DNA of 64,000 bases, from assembly GCA_016124585.1 (NCBI GenBank), contig WGNL01000010.1, positions 62,001-126,000 of the forward strand, read 5' to 3'. The translations under genes were made by a program, and so were the position numbers. The notes under the pieces were generated by a model, which was given only the letters and a program-made list of their open reading frames with translations, had not been told where the DNA came from and made no database searches. Positions within the stretch are counted from its first letter, which is position 1, and each line of letters begins with the position of its first letter. This document shows, in pieces, positions 44,593-54,045 of the stretch. This stretch comes from Bacteroidota bacterium. Lineage in GTDB: Bacteria > Bacteroidota > Bacteroidia > Chitinophagales > Saprospiraceae.

Positions 44593-47500
44593 TTACTGTA
44601 CGATTATCTTTTCCCGCTGCACTAACTTCCCGTCCACTTCGAGGCAGAGGAAATAAATGCCTGGAATAGTGTTGCTCATGTCGAGCCGGTGAATGGCCTC
44701 ACCTTCGATGGCTATTTGGGAAATCACCTGCCCCTGAAGGTTCATCAAGCGGAGCAAAGCGGTTTTGTCCATAATGTTTTCATCAAAAGCAACCCTCAAC
44801 TCATCCCGAACGGGGTTAGGTGCCACACCAAAATAGCTGGTGGTTTCAGCTTCCAGGTTTTTTGCCTTCTCGGAAATTACTCCAGATGAATTCGTACCAA
44901 TTTCAATCGACTGGCTGTTAGCGATGGTATTGCCACCAGTTGGTGCCATCAGGTTCCAGGTAGTTGGGCAATCCCAATCACTTGGGCCATAGATGCCACA
45001 AGCATGGAACGGCACATCTGGCCCGTCGCCAGCCCCGAATCCCGAGAATTCGTTCGGGGAGAAACCCGCTGGAACGATGTCATCCATCAATGACAAGTAG
45101 GTTGGACAACCGCCCACTACGGAGAATTCAAACAGCAGTTTTTCAACACCTGGCGTCAGTTCCAAGAAATTCTGGTTTGGTGTCAGGTTGAATTCAAAAT
45201 AGATTTTGCCAGGGTCTTGCGGCGGATTGAAAAAGACTTTGCCGGGTTTCCACTTGCCCCCACCGTAGCTTGCCAAACCTTGGATGGCGAAGCCCGTCGG
45301 TATCACCACAGTTACCCTGCCGCCTGTCGGTAGTTGATAGGGCGTCTCCGTGAAACTGCTGTCGGCTTTTGCCCACACACTCCAACCGATATTGCCATCT
45401 AGGCGCTTGACCGTCAGCGTAACGCAGTCCCGGTAAGTTGGCGTTGGGTTGCAAACTGCATCCTCCTCCAGCGTGAGCATGCCCCAAACGGAAATGGCCG
45501 AGCAATTTTCGGAAGCAGCTACCAAGCGGAACATCGTGCCATCAAGTCCAGCTACTTCTGCCACGTTCAAATTGGAAGTCTGAGTGCCCGAGAAAATGGC
45601 ATCTTCCACAAGGTCCGTCCAGGTTTGGCCGTCCAAGCTTGACTGCCATTGGAGCGAAAGCGGGCCACTTCCTCCACTTACTGCAACCTCGAAAGATGCA
45701 GTTTCATCTGGGCAAACCAGCACGTTTTCAGGTTGCTGGCTGAATACAATCGGAGCTTCCACTGTCAGCGAGGCAGGGTCGGAGTATTTTGCGCCGCAGG
45801 CTCCCGTACCCACTACGACCTTTAAGCGGAAAAGGCGATTTGCCGTGGCATTATGTACTGTCAATAAATGGGCCTGAGTCCCAGAGTAGCTATTACCATC
45901 TGTTAAGTCTGTCCAGTTTGTCCCATTTTGGCTGGTTTGCCATTGAACTTGATAATCGAGGAATCCCCCAGGTGCGGCAAAGAAGCTTGCCTCAGTGCCA
46001 GGGCAAACAGTGGAAGGAAGTGGCTGTATGATAAATTCAACTGGATCCTCCACGGTTATCGTAGCAGCATCGGAGTAGGTTGTTTCACAAATGCCTGTTG
46101 AAGCGCTCAGCCTGAACCTTTGGTTTGCATAAGGAGTTACATCGTTAAAAAACAAGGTTCCATCCGGGGCACCTAATATATTATTGTCATTTACAACGTT
46201 CTGCCAAGTTTGACCACCATCATCAGAATGTTGCCAGAGATATGTCAAGAACCCTGTGTAGCCGTTGTCGATAGCAGCAGCTGCAGACAAGGTTGCGTTG
46301 CTACCGGCACAAACTGTTAGGTCTTGTGGTTGGTCATAAAAAACCGCTTTGTCTTGTACAACAAGGCAAGCTTCTACGGAAGTGATGGCTGGGCAACTAG
46401 CTGTTCGCACCAGTGCCCGGTAGCAATATCCATTATGACCTTCTGTATTTGACAAGCAAAAAATAGGGGCAGATGCACCTTGAATATCGGTCCAAGTACT
46501 GCTGCCTGTTGCACGTTCTTGCCACTGGTAGAAAAGTTGACCATTGCCGAGCAGCATGGCCTGTACTTCAAAACAGGCATCGGAGCCACGGCAAACGTCC
46601 CCTGGACTCATGACGGCAAGGATTTGAAAAGGCCCCTCTACTGAAAGTTGGGCTGGTTGCGAGTAAACGGCATTACAGCTACCAACCTGGGCTTTCAGGC
46701 GGAATTGTTGGTTCAACATGCCTGAAGTGTTGGCTACGTTCAATGAGTTTGTACTACTTCCGCTGTAAATAGTGTTGTCAGAAATGCCAGACCAGTTTTG
46801 GCCGCCATCATTGCTTGTTTGCCACTGATAGCTAGCTGTGCCAGCACCTGCATTGGTTACTGTGGCTGTAAAAATGGCAGGTTCGCCGTCGCACACGGCA
46901 ATGTTTTGCGGTTGAGCACTAATTTGAATTGGGCCTTCCAGTTGTAGTATGGCAGCTTGTGAATAAGCAGTTGGCACGCCACTGCCTGAAGCAACGGCAC
47001 GGAAGCGGTAACCTTGGAGACCAATGGTAGCGCCAATTAACAATTCATCACATCCACTAGAAATTGTGCCAGTGTTGGTTTGGTCGTAAACTGTGCCCAG
47101 TGGCACAGGCTGCCAAGTTGCACCATTGTCAGCAGAGTATTGCCAACTGAAACTGAAGCTGGCATTGCTGGCTGTTGCACATGCGGTAAACATGGTTGCC
47201 TCGCCATTGCAAATGATGGAGCCAACTGGTTGCGTCGTAAATTGGAGCGCACTTGGAAAGGTCACTGGTACTTCTCCAGTCAAATCGTTGGCGTCAGCTT
47301 CACAACCATCGTCCCCAGTGACAGACACTATTGAGTAAATCGCTCCATTGGTAGCGTCCACTGAGAATGGTGTTCCACTTTGGTAGTCCTGTAAATCATA
47401 AACATTGCTCCCATCAGTGTATTTGATAGTAAATGGTGCCTCTCCTCCTGCAATGTCAACTACAAGTGAAATCTGACCACCAGCTGGGTTGTCGCCACAG

Positions 47501-48216
47501 TTGGTACCACCATTTTCACAATGCAGTTCTGCACCTGTTATTTCAACACAGCCTCCGCCTCCGCCACCGTTACCACAAAGGTCAGAAACGTCAATATTTG
47601 GGTCGTAAACTCCGTTCCCGTTGGTATCTTCAAGTGCATTTGGGATTCCATCGCCATCGCAATCGTGGCAGTCCCAGGCGAATGGCGCTATGTTTTCACC
47701 ATAGTTGTAGATTGATGGTGGTGTATAACCAAGGTCTAGTACCGTGATTTCGTTGCCGGGGTTGCTATTGGCAGAGTTTGGCAACTGGTCGAATGGGTCC
47801 ACTCCGTTTTCGATGAGGTACATTTCATCTGGGCAAAAATTAGCAGCTTTCCTAAAAGTAAAAAGCAAAGTGGGTGCCGTGGAAGAGTAAATGATTTTAG
47901 GGTCATCGGTCATCAGGCCGAATGAAATATAGGATTTGGTAGGATTTTCTGTGGGGCCATTGATGACCGCATTATTTGCCCAAAAACCACTGACCGGGTT
48001 AAAGTCGACAATGGTGAACCCCAATGGAGCGACCATGGTGATTTGGCCAGTTGCGGTGATTGTATTTGGAGTTGGTGAGGTGCCTGGCTCCATGGAGGCG
48101 TAAATTCCCCATTTTGTGCCATCAGGCATTAATTGAATCTTGAAGTCGATTTGAGCAGAAAGGGAAAACGTGCTGAAAGTAATCAACAGTAGTGCAAGTA
48201 AACGTGATGTTTTCAT
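44593..48216 (-). CDS. T9SS surface protein with ~190-residue module, SprB-like and Ig-like repeats (paralogue C)
   Basis: 1207 residues from ATG 48216, giving signal peptide MKTSRLLALLLITFSTFSLS then AQ. Module about 25-215 (FKIQLMPDGTKWGIYASMEP, ENPTKSYISFGLM, HDCDGDGIPNALEDTNGNG). A Gly-rich linker and SprB-like domain (GGEAPFTIKYTDGSNVYDL) follow, then about six Ig-like units with alternating QWQ motifs and conserved Cys. A diverged variant module about 960-1110 has CGIYGPSDWDC in place of the CGIYARKNWRC of its paralogues. The T9SS sorting domain ends the protein (FGVAPNPVRDELRV, IPGIYFLCLEVDGKLVQREK). It is the first gene transcribed of the trio and divergent from the GbsR-type regulator. 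Confidence 0.88.
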   Translation of the reverse strand: MKTSRLLALLLITFSTFSLSAQIDFKIQLMPDGTKWGIYASMEPGTSPTPNTITATGQITMVAPLGFTIVDFNPVSGFWANNAVINGPTENPTKSYISFGLMTDDPKIIYSSTAPTLLFTFRKAANFCPDEMYLIENGVDPFDQLPNSANSNPGNEITVLDLGYTPPSIYNYGENIAPFAWDCHDCDGDGIPNALEDTNGNGVYDPNIDVSDLCGNGGGGGGCVEITGAELHCENGGTNCGDNPAGGQISLVVDIAGGEAPFTIKYTDGSNVYDLQDYQSGTPFSVDATNGAIYSIVSVTGDDGCEADANDLTGEVPVTFPSALQFTTQPVGSIICNGEATMFTACATASNASFSFSWQYSADNGATWQPVPLGTVYDQTNTGTISSGCDELLIGATIGLQGYRFRAVASGSGVPTAYSQAAILQLEGPIQISAQPQNIAVCDGEPAIFTATVTNAGAGTASYQWQTSNDGGQNWSGISDNTIYSGSSTNSLNVANTSGMLNQQFRLKAQVGSCNAVYSQPAQLSVEGPFQILAVMSPGDVCRGSDACFEVQAMLLGNGQLFYQWQERATGSSTWTDIQGASAPIFCLSNTEGHNGYCYRALVRTASCPAITSVEACLVVQDKAVFYDQPQDLTVCAGSNATLSAAAAIDNGYTGFLTYLWQHSDDGGQTWQNVVNDNNILGAPDGTLFFNDVTPYANQRFRLSASTGICETTYSDAATITVEDPVEFIIQPLPSTVCPGTEASFFAAPGGFLDYQVQWQTSQNGTNWTDLTDGNSYSGTQAHLLTVHNATANRLFRLKVVVGTGACGAKYSDPASLTVEAPIVFSQQPENVLVCPDETASFEVAVSGGSGPLSLQWQSSLDGQTWTDLVEDAIFSGTQTSNLNVAEVAGLDGTMFRLVAASENCSAISVWGMLTLEEDAVCNPTPTYRDCVTLTVKRLDGNIGWSVWAKADSSFTETPYQLPTGGRVTVVIPTGFAIQGLASYGGGKWKPGKVFFNPPQDPGKIYFEFNLTPNQNFLELTPGVEKLLFEFSVVGGCPTYLSLMDDIVPAGFSPNEFSGFGAGDGPDVPFHACGIYGPSDWDCPTTWNLMAPTGGNTIANSQSIEIGTNSSGVISEKAKNLEAETTSYFGVAPNPVRDELRVAFDENIMDKTALLRLMNLQGQVISQIAIEGEAIHRLDMSNTIPGIYFLCLEVDGKLVQREKIIVQ

Positions 48217-48436
48217 GTTAAGGATGAGTGAATTAGAAAATATTGCGGAGGGCAGAAAAGATGGGAAGTGGAGCAATAAATACGCAAGGGTCGTGCCATT
48301 TGACCAATTGAAAGACTAGATGGTAGTTTTATATGTAACAATTATTTGGATTCAATTGCCTTTCTTTGTGCAATCCTAGCTGGTAAACACCATTCTTGTT
48401 TAGTTGTTTTTTTATGATAACTAATTGATAGACAGC

Positions 48437-48444
48437 TAGTTTTG
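48437..48444 (+). promoter_or_regulatory. Candidate -7 element for the GbsR-type gene
   Basis: TAGTTTTG fits TANNTTTG and lies 45 bp before the ATG. The region 48217-48489 between the divergent genes is very A+T rich, with no other clear signal. Confidence 0.35.
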
Positions 48445-48489
48445 TTGTCGAATTTTTTTAAACCCGAAAAACTAGCCACTTAGAATAAC

Positions 48490-48990
48490 ATGGAATACCA
48501 AATTGCTAAAGAAAAATTCCTTCAAGCTTGGGGCACCGTCGGTAGCGATTGGGGCATCAGTAGGACAATGGCGCAGATACATGCATTGTTATTAATTGCC
48601 CCGGAACCACTTTGTGTGAAGGACATCATGGACGAATTACAGATTTCTATTGGCAATACGAACATGAACCTGAGGGCCTTGATAGACTGGGGTTTGGTTT
48701 ATAAGGAGTTGAAGGCAGGCGAGCGAAAGGAGTTCTTTGTGGCCGAAAAAAACATGTGGGAAGTAGTAAGAAAAATCATCACTCAAAGGAAACGCAGGGA
48801 GTTGGAGCCAGTGTTGAAAGTGCTAGACGAAGTTTCTGCTGTGCAGGGCGACAATGCTGAAATCAAAGAATTTTTGATGATGGTTCAGGAAATACGCCTT
48901 TTTTCCAGTAAAGCAGACTCATTACTTGAAACACTTTTGAAAGCTGATTCCGATTGGTTTGTCAAGTCGTTTTTGAAAATGGTGAAATAA
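48490..48990 (+). CDS. GbsR/MarR-family transcriptional regulator
   Basis: 166 residues. The N-terminal half is a winged helix-turn-helix: WGISRTMAQIHALLLIAPEP, VKDIMDELQISIGNTNMNLR (recognition helix), then the wing GLVYKELKAGERKEFF. The C-terminal helical part should dimerise. GbsR-like proteins in other bacteria repress osmoprotectant genes; here the effector is unknown. It is divergent from the three-paralogue surface cluster, which makes that cluster a candidate target. Confidence 0.85.
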   Translation: MEYQIAKEKFLQAWGTVGSDWGISRTMAQIHALLLIAPEPLCVKDIMDELQISIGNTNMNLRALIDWGLVYKELKAGERKEFFVAEKNMWEVVRKIITQRKRRELEPVLKVLDEVSAVQGDNAEIKEFLMMVQEIRLFSSKADSLLETLLKADSDWFVKSFLKMVK

Positions 48991-49326
48991 AGGAAATTAG
49001 CAGTAAATATCGAAAAAGCGCTAATTTCGTTGAAGTCTTGTGGAAAATCCGACCATAGATGTTCTTTTGGTGGCGATTTCAACATATCATTTTGGTGTAA
49101 AATATCTGACATTTGAGGCACGTTTTGGTTAAGGTGTGCCATTAGGAAGAAAATTGGAGCTAATTTTGTTTAGGGAAATTCGGTTGTGCCGCTTCGGCGA
49201 TAAATTTTTTGATTTTAACAACCAAATACCCTCCCAGATTTCAGGATTCACTATCATTGCATTTCGAAGGTCCTGACGGTTGAAAAATATTCCCTCGTTT
49301 ATCAGGATTTTTTAAACAGTTACACA
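48991..49326. other. 336-bp intergenic region before the PorP/SprF gene
   Basis: GAAATTAGC (48993-49001) pairs with GCTAATTTC (49020-49028), a hairpin just after the regulator gene without a T run. TAATTTTG (49161-49168) fits the -7 consensus and would give a leader of about 150 nt for the PorP/SprF gene. No coding sequence is convincing. Confidence 0.5.
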
Positions 49327-50385
49327 ATGAATTTCAAACATTTACTATTTGTCCTTCTCATTGGAACTGGGGTGACTGCTTCTGCGCAAGACATCCACTT
49401 TTCCCAATTTTACATGTCTCCTCTAAACCTCAACCCGGCCATGACCGGATTGATGAACTGCAACATCCGCTTGACCGCCAACTACCGTAATCAATGGGCA
49501 AGCGTGTTGAAAAGTAATGCTTACTCCACTTACAATGTCAGCTACGACCAGAAGATTCCGGTTGGCCGCTATGACAACTTTGGTATCGGTGGCACGTTTT
49601 GGGGCGATCAGGCTGGTGAAGCCAATTTTGAAACGGTAACTGGTAAATTGTCGCTTTCCTACAGCAAGCGCATGGCTGGCAGCCGCAAGGAAGCCCACTA
49701 CTTGGTGGTAGGTGCTGAGGCTGGTCTTGCCCAACGCAGCATTGATTTCTTGAAATTGCGCTGGGGTACACAGCACGATGGCCAAGGTGGTTTTTGTAAT
49801 GGTTGCCCTTCATTGGAAACTAATAATTTTGACCAATCTAATTTTCTTTTTGCAGATGCAGGTGCTGGTCTTCTTTGGTTTTCGGTTTTCGATGACAACA
49901 ACAATTTTTACGCTGGTGCAGCCTATCACCACTTGAACAGGGCTAACCAATCATTCAGCTCAGGCAAGAAAGATTTTCTTTACAGCCGTTTCACTATCCA
50001 TGCAGGTGGCGAATTTGAAATCGCTCCCCGTTTGGGTCTCGTTCCCGGTGTAATTGTGATGAAACAAGGCCCATCTTTCCAAGTGAATTCTGGTACAAGC
50101 TTGAAGTTCCTGCTTGGCAGTGGCCACGGCAATTTCAGCAACTACCAAGCTGTTCACTTTGGTGCGTGGGTAAGGGTGTCGAATAAAGTAGATACGGGTG
50201 TTTTGACGGATGCTGTCATTCTTTCTACTCGGTTTGACTATAACCAGTTTACACTTGGATTCAGCTATGACGTGAACGTTTCAGCCTTGAAGCCAGCTAG
50301 CAACAACAATGGTGCATTTGAATTTGCACTTGCCTACAAATTCTGTGGCGAACAGCGCCGTGGCGTATATTGCCCGAATTTCTAA
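49327..50385 (+). CDS. PorP/SprF family type IX secretion protein
   Basis: 352 residues. Signal peptide (LLFVLLIGTGVTASAQ), then the family opening DIHFSQFYMSPLNLNPAMTG, barrel strands with GIGGTFWGDQAG, YLVVGAEAGLAQRSIDF, NNFYAGAAYHHLNR, and the C-terminus RRGVYCPNF, close to the CPxF end typical of PorP/SprF. SprF-like proteins help particular T9SS substrates (for example SprB-type adhesins) reach the surface. It is not next to a large substrate gene but lies between the two surface-protein clusters of this window. A strong terminator follows, so it appears monocistronic. Confidence 0.93.
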   Translation: MNFKHLLFVLLIGTGVTASAQDIHFSQFYMSPLNLNPAMTGLMNCNIRLTANYRNQWASVLKSNAYSTYNVSYDQKIPVGRYDNFGIGGTFWGDQAGEANFETVTGKLSLSYSKRMAGSRKEAHYLVVGAEAGLAQRSIDFLKLRWGTQHDGQGGFCNGCPSLETNNFDQSNFLFADAGAGLLWFSVFDDNNNFYAGAAYHHLNRANQSFSSGKKDFLYSRFTIHAGGEFEIAPRLGLVPGVIVMKQGPSFQVNSGTSLKFLLGSGHGNFSNYQAVHFGAWVRVSNKVDTGVLTDAVILSTRFDYNQFTLGFSYDVNVSALKPASNNNGAFEFALAYKFCGEQRRGVYCPNF

Positions 50386-50697
50386 TTCGATTTCGGCTGT
50401 TAAAACAGCATGGACGTTGAACAAAGCTACCCGCCGGCACATAGTACCGACGGGTAGCTTTGTTTTTGGCTACCTGAATAGCGATTTAGGGTCGAGTTTT
50501 ACTAAAAGGCAGTGTAAGATTTTGTTTCATTTTTCAGGGAGGAAATAAAAAAATGCTACCTTCGACTTTCTGAACGGCTATTGAGAAGGCTTTAGAACTA
50601 CACATTGTTTATAGCTAAAATGCTTTTTATTCTCATTTACAAGGATTAACAGCTTTTTAGTGCCGATTTTTACAATTGAATTTCAAAACTCAGACCT
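50386..50697. other. 312-bp intergenic region between PorP/SprF and bactofilin genes
   Basis: Holds the strong terminator at 50420-50468; the remainder is A+T rich and should contain the bactofilin promoter. I see no coding sequence. Confidence 0.5.
50420..50468 (+). terminator. Strong intrinsic terminator after the PorP/SprF gene
   Basis: AACAAAGCTACCCG (50420-50433) pairs with CGGGTAGCTTTGTT (50451-50464); T-rich tail follows. Confidence 0.9.
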
Positions 50698-51201
50698 ATG
50701 TTTGGAAGTAACAAAAGCAAAGACGCTGTAAAACCTGGCAGTATCATCCCATCTGCCTCATCTCATTCACTCAACAGCTTGGTTCAAGGGACAGTGGTAG
50801 AAGGCAAAGTAAAAGCTACCACAGACATCCGAATTGACGGGACAATCAAGGGAGATCTGATATGTTCATCAAAGGTCATCATTGGTCCTACGGGAGCTAT
50901 AGAGGGTACTGTTAAATGCCAAAATGCAGTCATTGAGGGTAACTTCAATGGAATCTTAAATGTATCAGAACTGCTAAACATCCGTGAAACGGCCAAAGTG
51001 GTAGGTGAAGTGAGTTACGGCAAGCTTATCGTACAATCTGGTGCGGTCATTAGCGGCTCTTACAAAGTTGCGGGTGACAATAGCCATTCAAATGGTAATG
51101 GCGCATTCAAATCCTCAGGTGAAGCAAAGAAAGCTGCTGCTTCTGAGTCTGAATCAAAGGCCATTTCTGGCAAAGTAGGCGAGTTTGCCAAGGCAAACTA
51201 A
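50698..51201 (+). CDS. Bactofilin
   Basis: 167 residues. The central beta-helix domain, about 28-125, has the regular bactofilin turns: LVQGTVVEGKVKATTDIRI, DGTIKGDLICSSKVIIGPTG, AIEGTVKCQNAVIEGNFNG, RETAKVVGEVSYGKLIVQSG. Flanking tails are Ser/Lys-rich and disordered, as usual. It polymerises without nucleotide at the inner membrane and organises cell shape or wall synthesis. It is followed by a small membrane protein on the same strand after a palindrome. Confidence 0.93.
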   Translation: MFGSNKSKDAVKPGSIIPSASSHSLNSLVQGTVVEGKVKATTDIRIDGTIKGDLICSSKVIIGPTGAIEGTVKCQNAVIEGNFNGILNVSELLNIRETAKVVGEVSYGKLIVQSGAVISGSYKVAGDNSHSNGNGAFKSSGEAKKAAASESESKAISGKVGEFAKAN

Positions 51202-51252
51202 ATCTGCTGAAAAGCTAGAACGCTTATCAAAAGCCTGATTTAGGGCTTTCCG

Positions 51253-51312
51253 GACGTATATCATCGTAAAGCTGGAAATTGAATGTATGCACCGCTTGCC
51301 TTGATATACGTC
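51253..51312. repeat. 11-bp perfect inverted repeat between bactofilin and membrane-protein genes
   Basis: GACGTATATCA (51253-51263) and TGATATACGTC (51302-51312) are exact complements separated by 38 nt. It could be a weak terminator or an operator for the following gene. Confidence 0.5.
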
Positions 51313-51373
51313 TTTGTTTTTATTGGAGTTTCACAATAAAATTATCATTTCAACCCTATCTTTTTGCCCAGCT

Positions 51374-51760
51374 ATGAGCAATCGACGTTTTTTTTCCCAA
51401 CTATTAATCACTACGCTGCTCACTGGAATCGTCCTTGTATTCATCCATATTTTCCAACCATTTGCTCCTTACAAAATGCTGTCCTTGGTGAGCTTGATAT
51501 TCTTTACAGCACTTACAGCGGGCATATACTTCGCTGCAGCAAAAGCAGCGTTGAGCAAGGATAAAAATGCATTCACTAGATTGGTAATGCTTTTTACTTT
51601 TGTAAAAATGTTTTTAACTGGTGCTTTGATTATTGGTTACCACCGTATTTTCAACCCTGCAGATAATTATTTTCTAATTCCTTTTTTCTTGACATACATC
51701 GTTTTCACCACGTTTGAAACGATTTTTATGTCAAAACTGGGCAAAGTAAAAGCGAGGTGA
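51374..51760 (+). CDS. Small four-helix membrane protein of unknown function
   Basis: 128 residues from ATG 51374 (MSNRRFFSQLLITTLL); an upstream in-frame start at 51314 lacks support. Four predicted membrane helices, about 6-27, 35-56, 66-89 and 97-117, with short Lys-rich connections. The position downstream of a bactofilin gene resembles Bacteroidota loci that carry AtpI-like proteins ahead of ATP synthase genes, but no atp gene follows, so this is only a hint. Confidence 0.7.
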   Translation: MSNRRFFSQLLITTLLTGIVLVFIHIFQPFAPYKMLSLVSLIFFTALTAGIYFAAAKAALSKDKNAFTRLVMLFTFVKMFLTGALIIGYHRIFNPADNYFLIPFFLTYIVFTTFETIFMSKLGKVKAR

Positions 51761-51799
51761 TTTTGTAAATAAATTAATGACCACTAATTAATTGTAAAA

Positions 51800-52288
51800 A
51801 TGCAATCTGAAAAATATATAGCTACTGTAAACGATAAGGAGGAGTTTGAACTTACCGATGCCATTGCTTCAAGTCTTGATGTAGTTTCTACTGGAAATGG
51901 ACAATTTCATGTCCTGCGCAATGGCAAATCATTCCTTGCGGAGATTGTCTCAGTGGATAAACAGACTAAGGAAGTGCGGATGAAGTTGAACGGAAAACTA
52001 CAGACAGTCCAACTTCAGGACAAGTACGACCAATTGGTGAATAAAATGGGCTTGAGTGCCAACATAGTTCATAAAATCAGTGCAATTAAGGCTCCGATGC
52101 CTGGGTTGGTGCTGAGCATTTTAGTGGAGCCGGGTCAAGAAGTGTCACAAGGAACGCCTATGCTTATCCTTGAAGCGATGAAAATGGAAAATGTCATTAA
52201 ATCGCCCGGTGAAGGTACTGTGAAACGTATCGTAGTTGAAACGGGAAAACCTGTGGACAAAGGTGAAACTCTCATTGAAATGAAGTGA
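51800..52288 (+). CDS. Biotin carboxyl carrier protein (acyl-CoA carboxylase subunit)
   Basis: 162 residues. The C-terminal biotinyl domain about 95-162 has SAIKAPMPGLVLSILVEPGQ and the biotinylation motif EAMKME with Lys128. The N-terminal half (about 1-85) resembles the beta-strand-rich part seen in Bacteroidota propionyl/acetyl-CoA carboxylase carriers. It carries CO2 between a biotin carboxylase and a carboxyltransferase, whose genes are not in the window. It converges on yraN with a 6-bp gap. Confidence 0.92.
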   Translation: MQSEKYIATVNDKEEFELTDAIASSLDVVSTGNGQFHVLRNGKSFLAEIVSVDKQTKEVRMKLNGKLQTVQLQDKYDQLVNKMGLSANIVHKISAIKAPMPGLVLSILVEPGQEVSQGTPMLILEAMKMENVIKSPGEGTVKRIVVETGKPVDKGETLIEMK

Positions 52289-52294
52289 GGAATG

Positions 52295-52660
52295 TTACAG
52301 CCCTGGAAAAAATGCATCTTGAATCAATTCGATGTTGAATCCACCTTCCTTATTTTTCAGAACGGAAGCCACATCAAAGCGGACGGCCCACTCGTGACCC
52401 GTTTTTTCCATAAAAGCCGCTGCTGCTTGAGCTAGCCGCACTTGCTGGGCGGGCGAAATGAACTCTTCTGGGCGTCCAAAAAAATCATAACTCCGGGTTT
52501 TTACCTCAATAAAAACTAGCACATTGCCATCTTTGGCAATGATATCCACTTCGCACCTGCGGTGCCGCCAGTTTGTTTCCAGTATTTCAAACCCTAGTTG
52601 TTGCAAATGTGCAACTGTAAATTCTTCCCCAAGTTTGCCGGTTTCAAGGTGCTTCGCCAT
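52295..52660 (-). CDS. yraN: YraN family protein (UPF0102), nuclease-like
   Basis: 121 residues, the normal length. Endonuclease-like core: GKLGEEFTVAHLQQLGFEIL, CEVDIIAKDG (Asp39) and VFIEVKTRS (Glu52, Lys54), the PD-(D/E)XK pattern. Function in cells is poorly known. It is divergent from pgi with 45 bp between the starts. Confidence 0.93.
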   Translation of the reverse strand: MAKHLETGKLGEEFTVAHLQQLGFEILETNWRHRRCEVDIIAKDGNVLVFIEVKTRSYDFFGRPEEFISPAQQVRLAQAAAAFMEKTGHEWAVRFDVASVLKNKEGGFNIELIQDAFFPGL

Positions 52661-52705
52661 GAATTTTTATAACTTTCGCCGATTTTTGAAACGACAATAA
52701 TAATC

Positions 52706-54010
52706 ATGAAAAAACTAAGTTTTGACTACAACGCCGCCCAACCTTACGTGCTTTCCCACGAAATAGAACAAATGGCTGGCCCAACGGAGGCTGCTGCTAT
52801 GGTTTTGGAAAAAAAAATTGGTGCTGGGCATGAATATCTCGGCTGGCTTGACCTTCCAGAGAGATATGACAAAATCGAGTTCAAGCGCATTCAGGATGCT
52901 GCTTTACGTATTCAGCAACAGTCTGAAGTGCTGGTAGTCATTGGAATCGGTGGCTCATACCTAGGGGCAAAGGCAGCTATTGAAATGTTGTCGCACAGTT
53001 TTTACAACAACCTCCCATACCACCTCCGCAAAACGCCTGAGATATACTTTGCTGGCACCAATATTTCACCGGTATATCTTACACACTTGCTTGAACTTAT
53101 TGGCGAGCGCCATTTTTCTGTAAATGTCATTTCAAAATCAGGCACGACCACCGAGCCAGCTATTGCTTTCAGGATATTGAAGCAAAAACTGGAAGACAAA
53201 TACGGAACGGAAGGGGCACGGGAGCGCATTTATGCTACAACCGACAAGGAAAAAGGAGCCCTGAAAAAATTGGCCACCGAAGAAGGATATGAGACTTTCG
53301 TCGTACCTGACGATGTAGGTGGTCGCTTTTCCGTGCTCACGGCTGTAGGCCTGTTGCCAATTGCTGTAGCTGGGATTTCCATTGAAGAGTTGATGAGTGG
53401 GGCAGCGGAGGCCATGTCCGACTTCAAAGCTCCGTTTTCACAAAACCCCTGCCTTCAATATGCCGCACTACGCAATATTTTGTACAACAAAGGCAAAGCG
53501 GTGGAAATGCTGATCAACTATGAACCTCGTTTGCACTTCGTGGCGGAGTGGTGGAAGCAGCTCTATGGAGAATCGGAAGGTAAGGATGGCAAGGGGCTTT
53601 TCCCGGCCAGCGCAGATTTCACCACCGATTTGCACTCTTTGGGCCAGTACATTCAGGATGGCCGCCGCCATTTGTTTGAGACCTTGCTCAACATTGAGCG
53701 ACCCGAGTGTGACATTACCTTAGAAGCTGTCAGTTCCGATTTGGATGGACTAAATTATTTGGCAGGGAAAACAATGGACTTCGTGAACAAAAAAGCAGCC
53801 GAAGGCACATTGGAGGCACATACAGAGGGTGGAGTTCCTAATCTTGTTATCAATTTGCCTGAGGCAACAGCCTACCATCTGGGCTATTTGTTTTTCTTTT
53901 TTGAAAAAGCCTGTGCCGTCAGTGGCTACCTACTTGGCGTGAACCCGTTCGACCAACCTGGAGTAGAAGCCTATAAAAAGAACATGTTTAGGCTATTGGG
54001 TAAAAAATAG
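52706..54010 (+). CDS. pgi: Glucose-6-phosphate isomerase
   Basis: 434 residues, the short Firmicutes-like form. It interconverts glucose-6-phosphate and fructose-6-phosphate in glycolysis. SIS domains with [19 protein letters not shown] and the phosphate-binding [36 protein letters not shown] is the family signature; [20 protein letters not shown] carries the catalytic Glu region; [16 protein letters not shown] is the C-terminal signature. Followed by a transpeptidase gene after 35 bp. Confidence 0.97.
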   Translation: MKKLSFDYNAAQPYVLSHEIEQMAGPTEAAAMVLEKKIGAGHEYLGWLDLPERYDKIEFKRIQDAALRIQQQSEVLVVIGIGGSYLGAKAAIEMLSHSFYNNLPYHLRKTPEIYFAGTNISPVYLTHLLELIGERHFSVNVISKSGTTTEPAIAFRILKQKLEDKYGTEGARERIYATTDKEKGALKKLATEEGYETFVVPDDVGGRFSVLTAVGLLPIAVAGISIEELMSGAAEAMSDFKAPFSQNPCLQYAALRNILYNKGKAVEMLINYEPRLHFVAEWWKQLYGESEGKDGKGLFPASADFTTDLHSLGQYIQDGRRHLFETLLNIERPECDITLEAVSSDLDGLNYLAGKTMDFVNKKAAEGTLEAHTEGGVPNLVINLPEATAYHLGYLFFFFEKACAVSGYLLGVNPFDQPGVEAYKKNMFRLLGKK

Positions 54011-54045
54011 CACAGCTTGGTGCTTGGCCAAGGCGTAAATACTAC

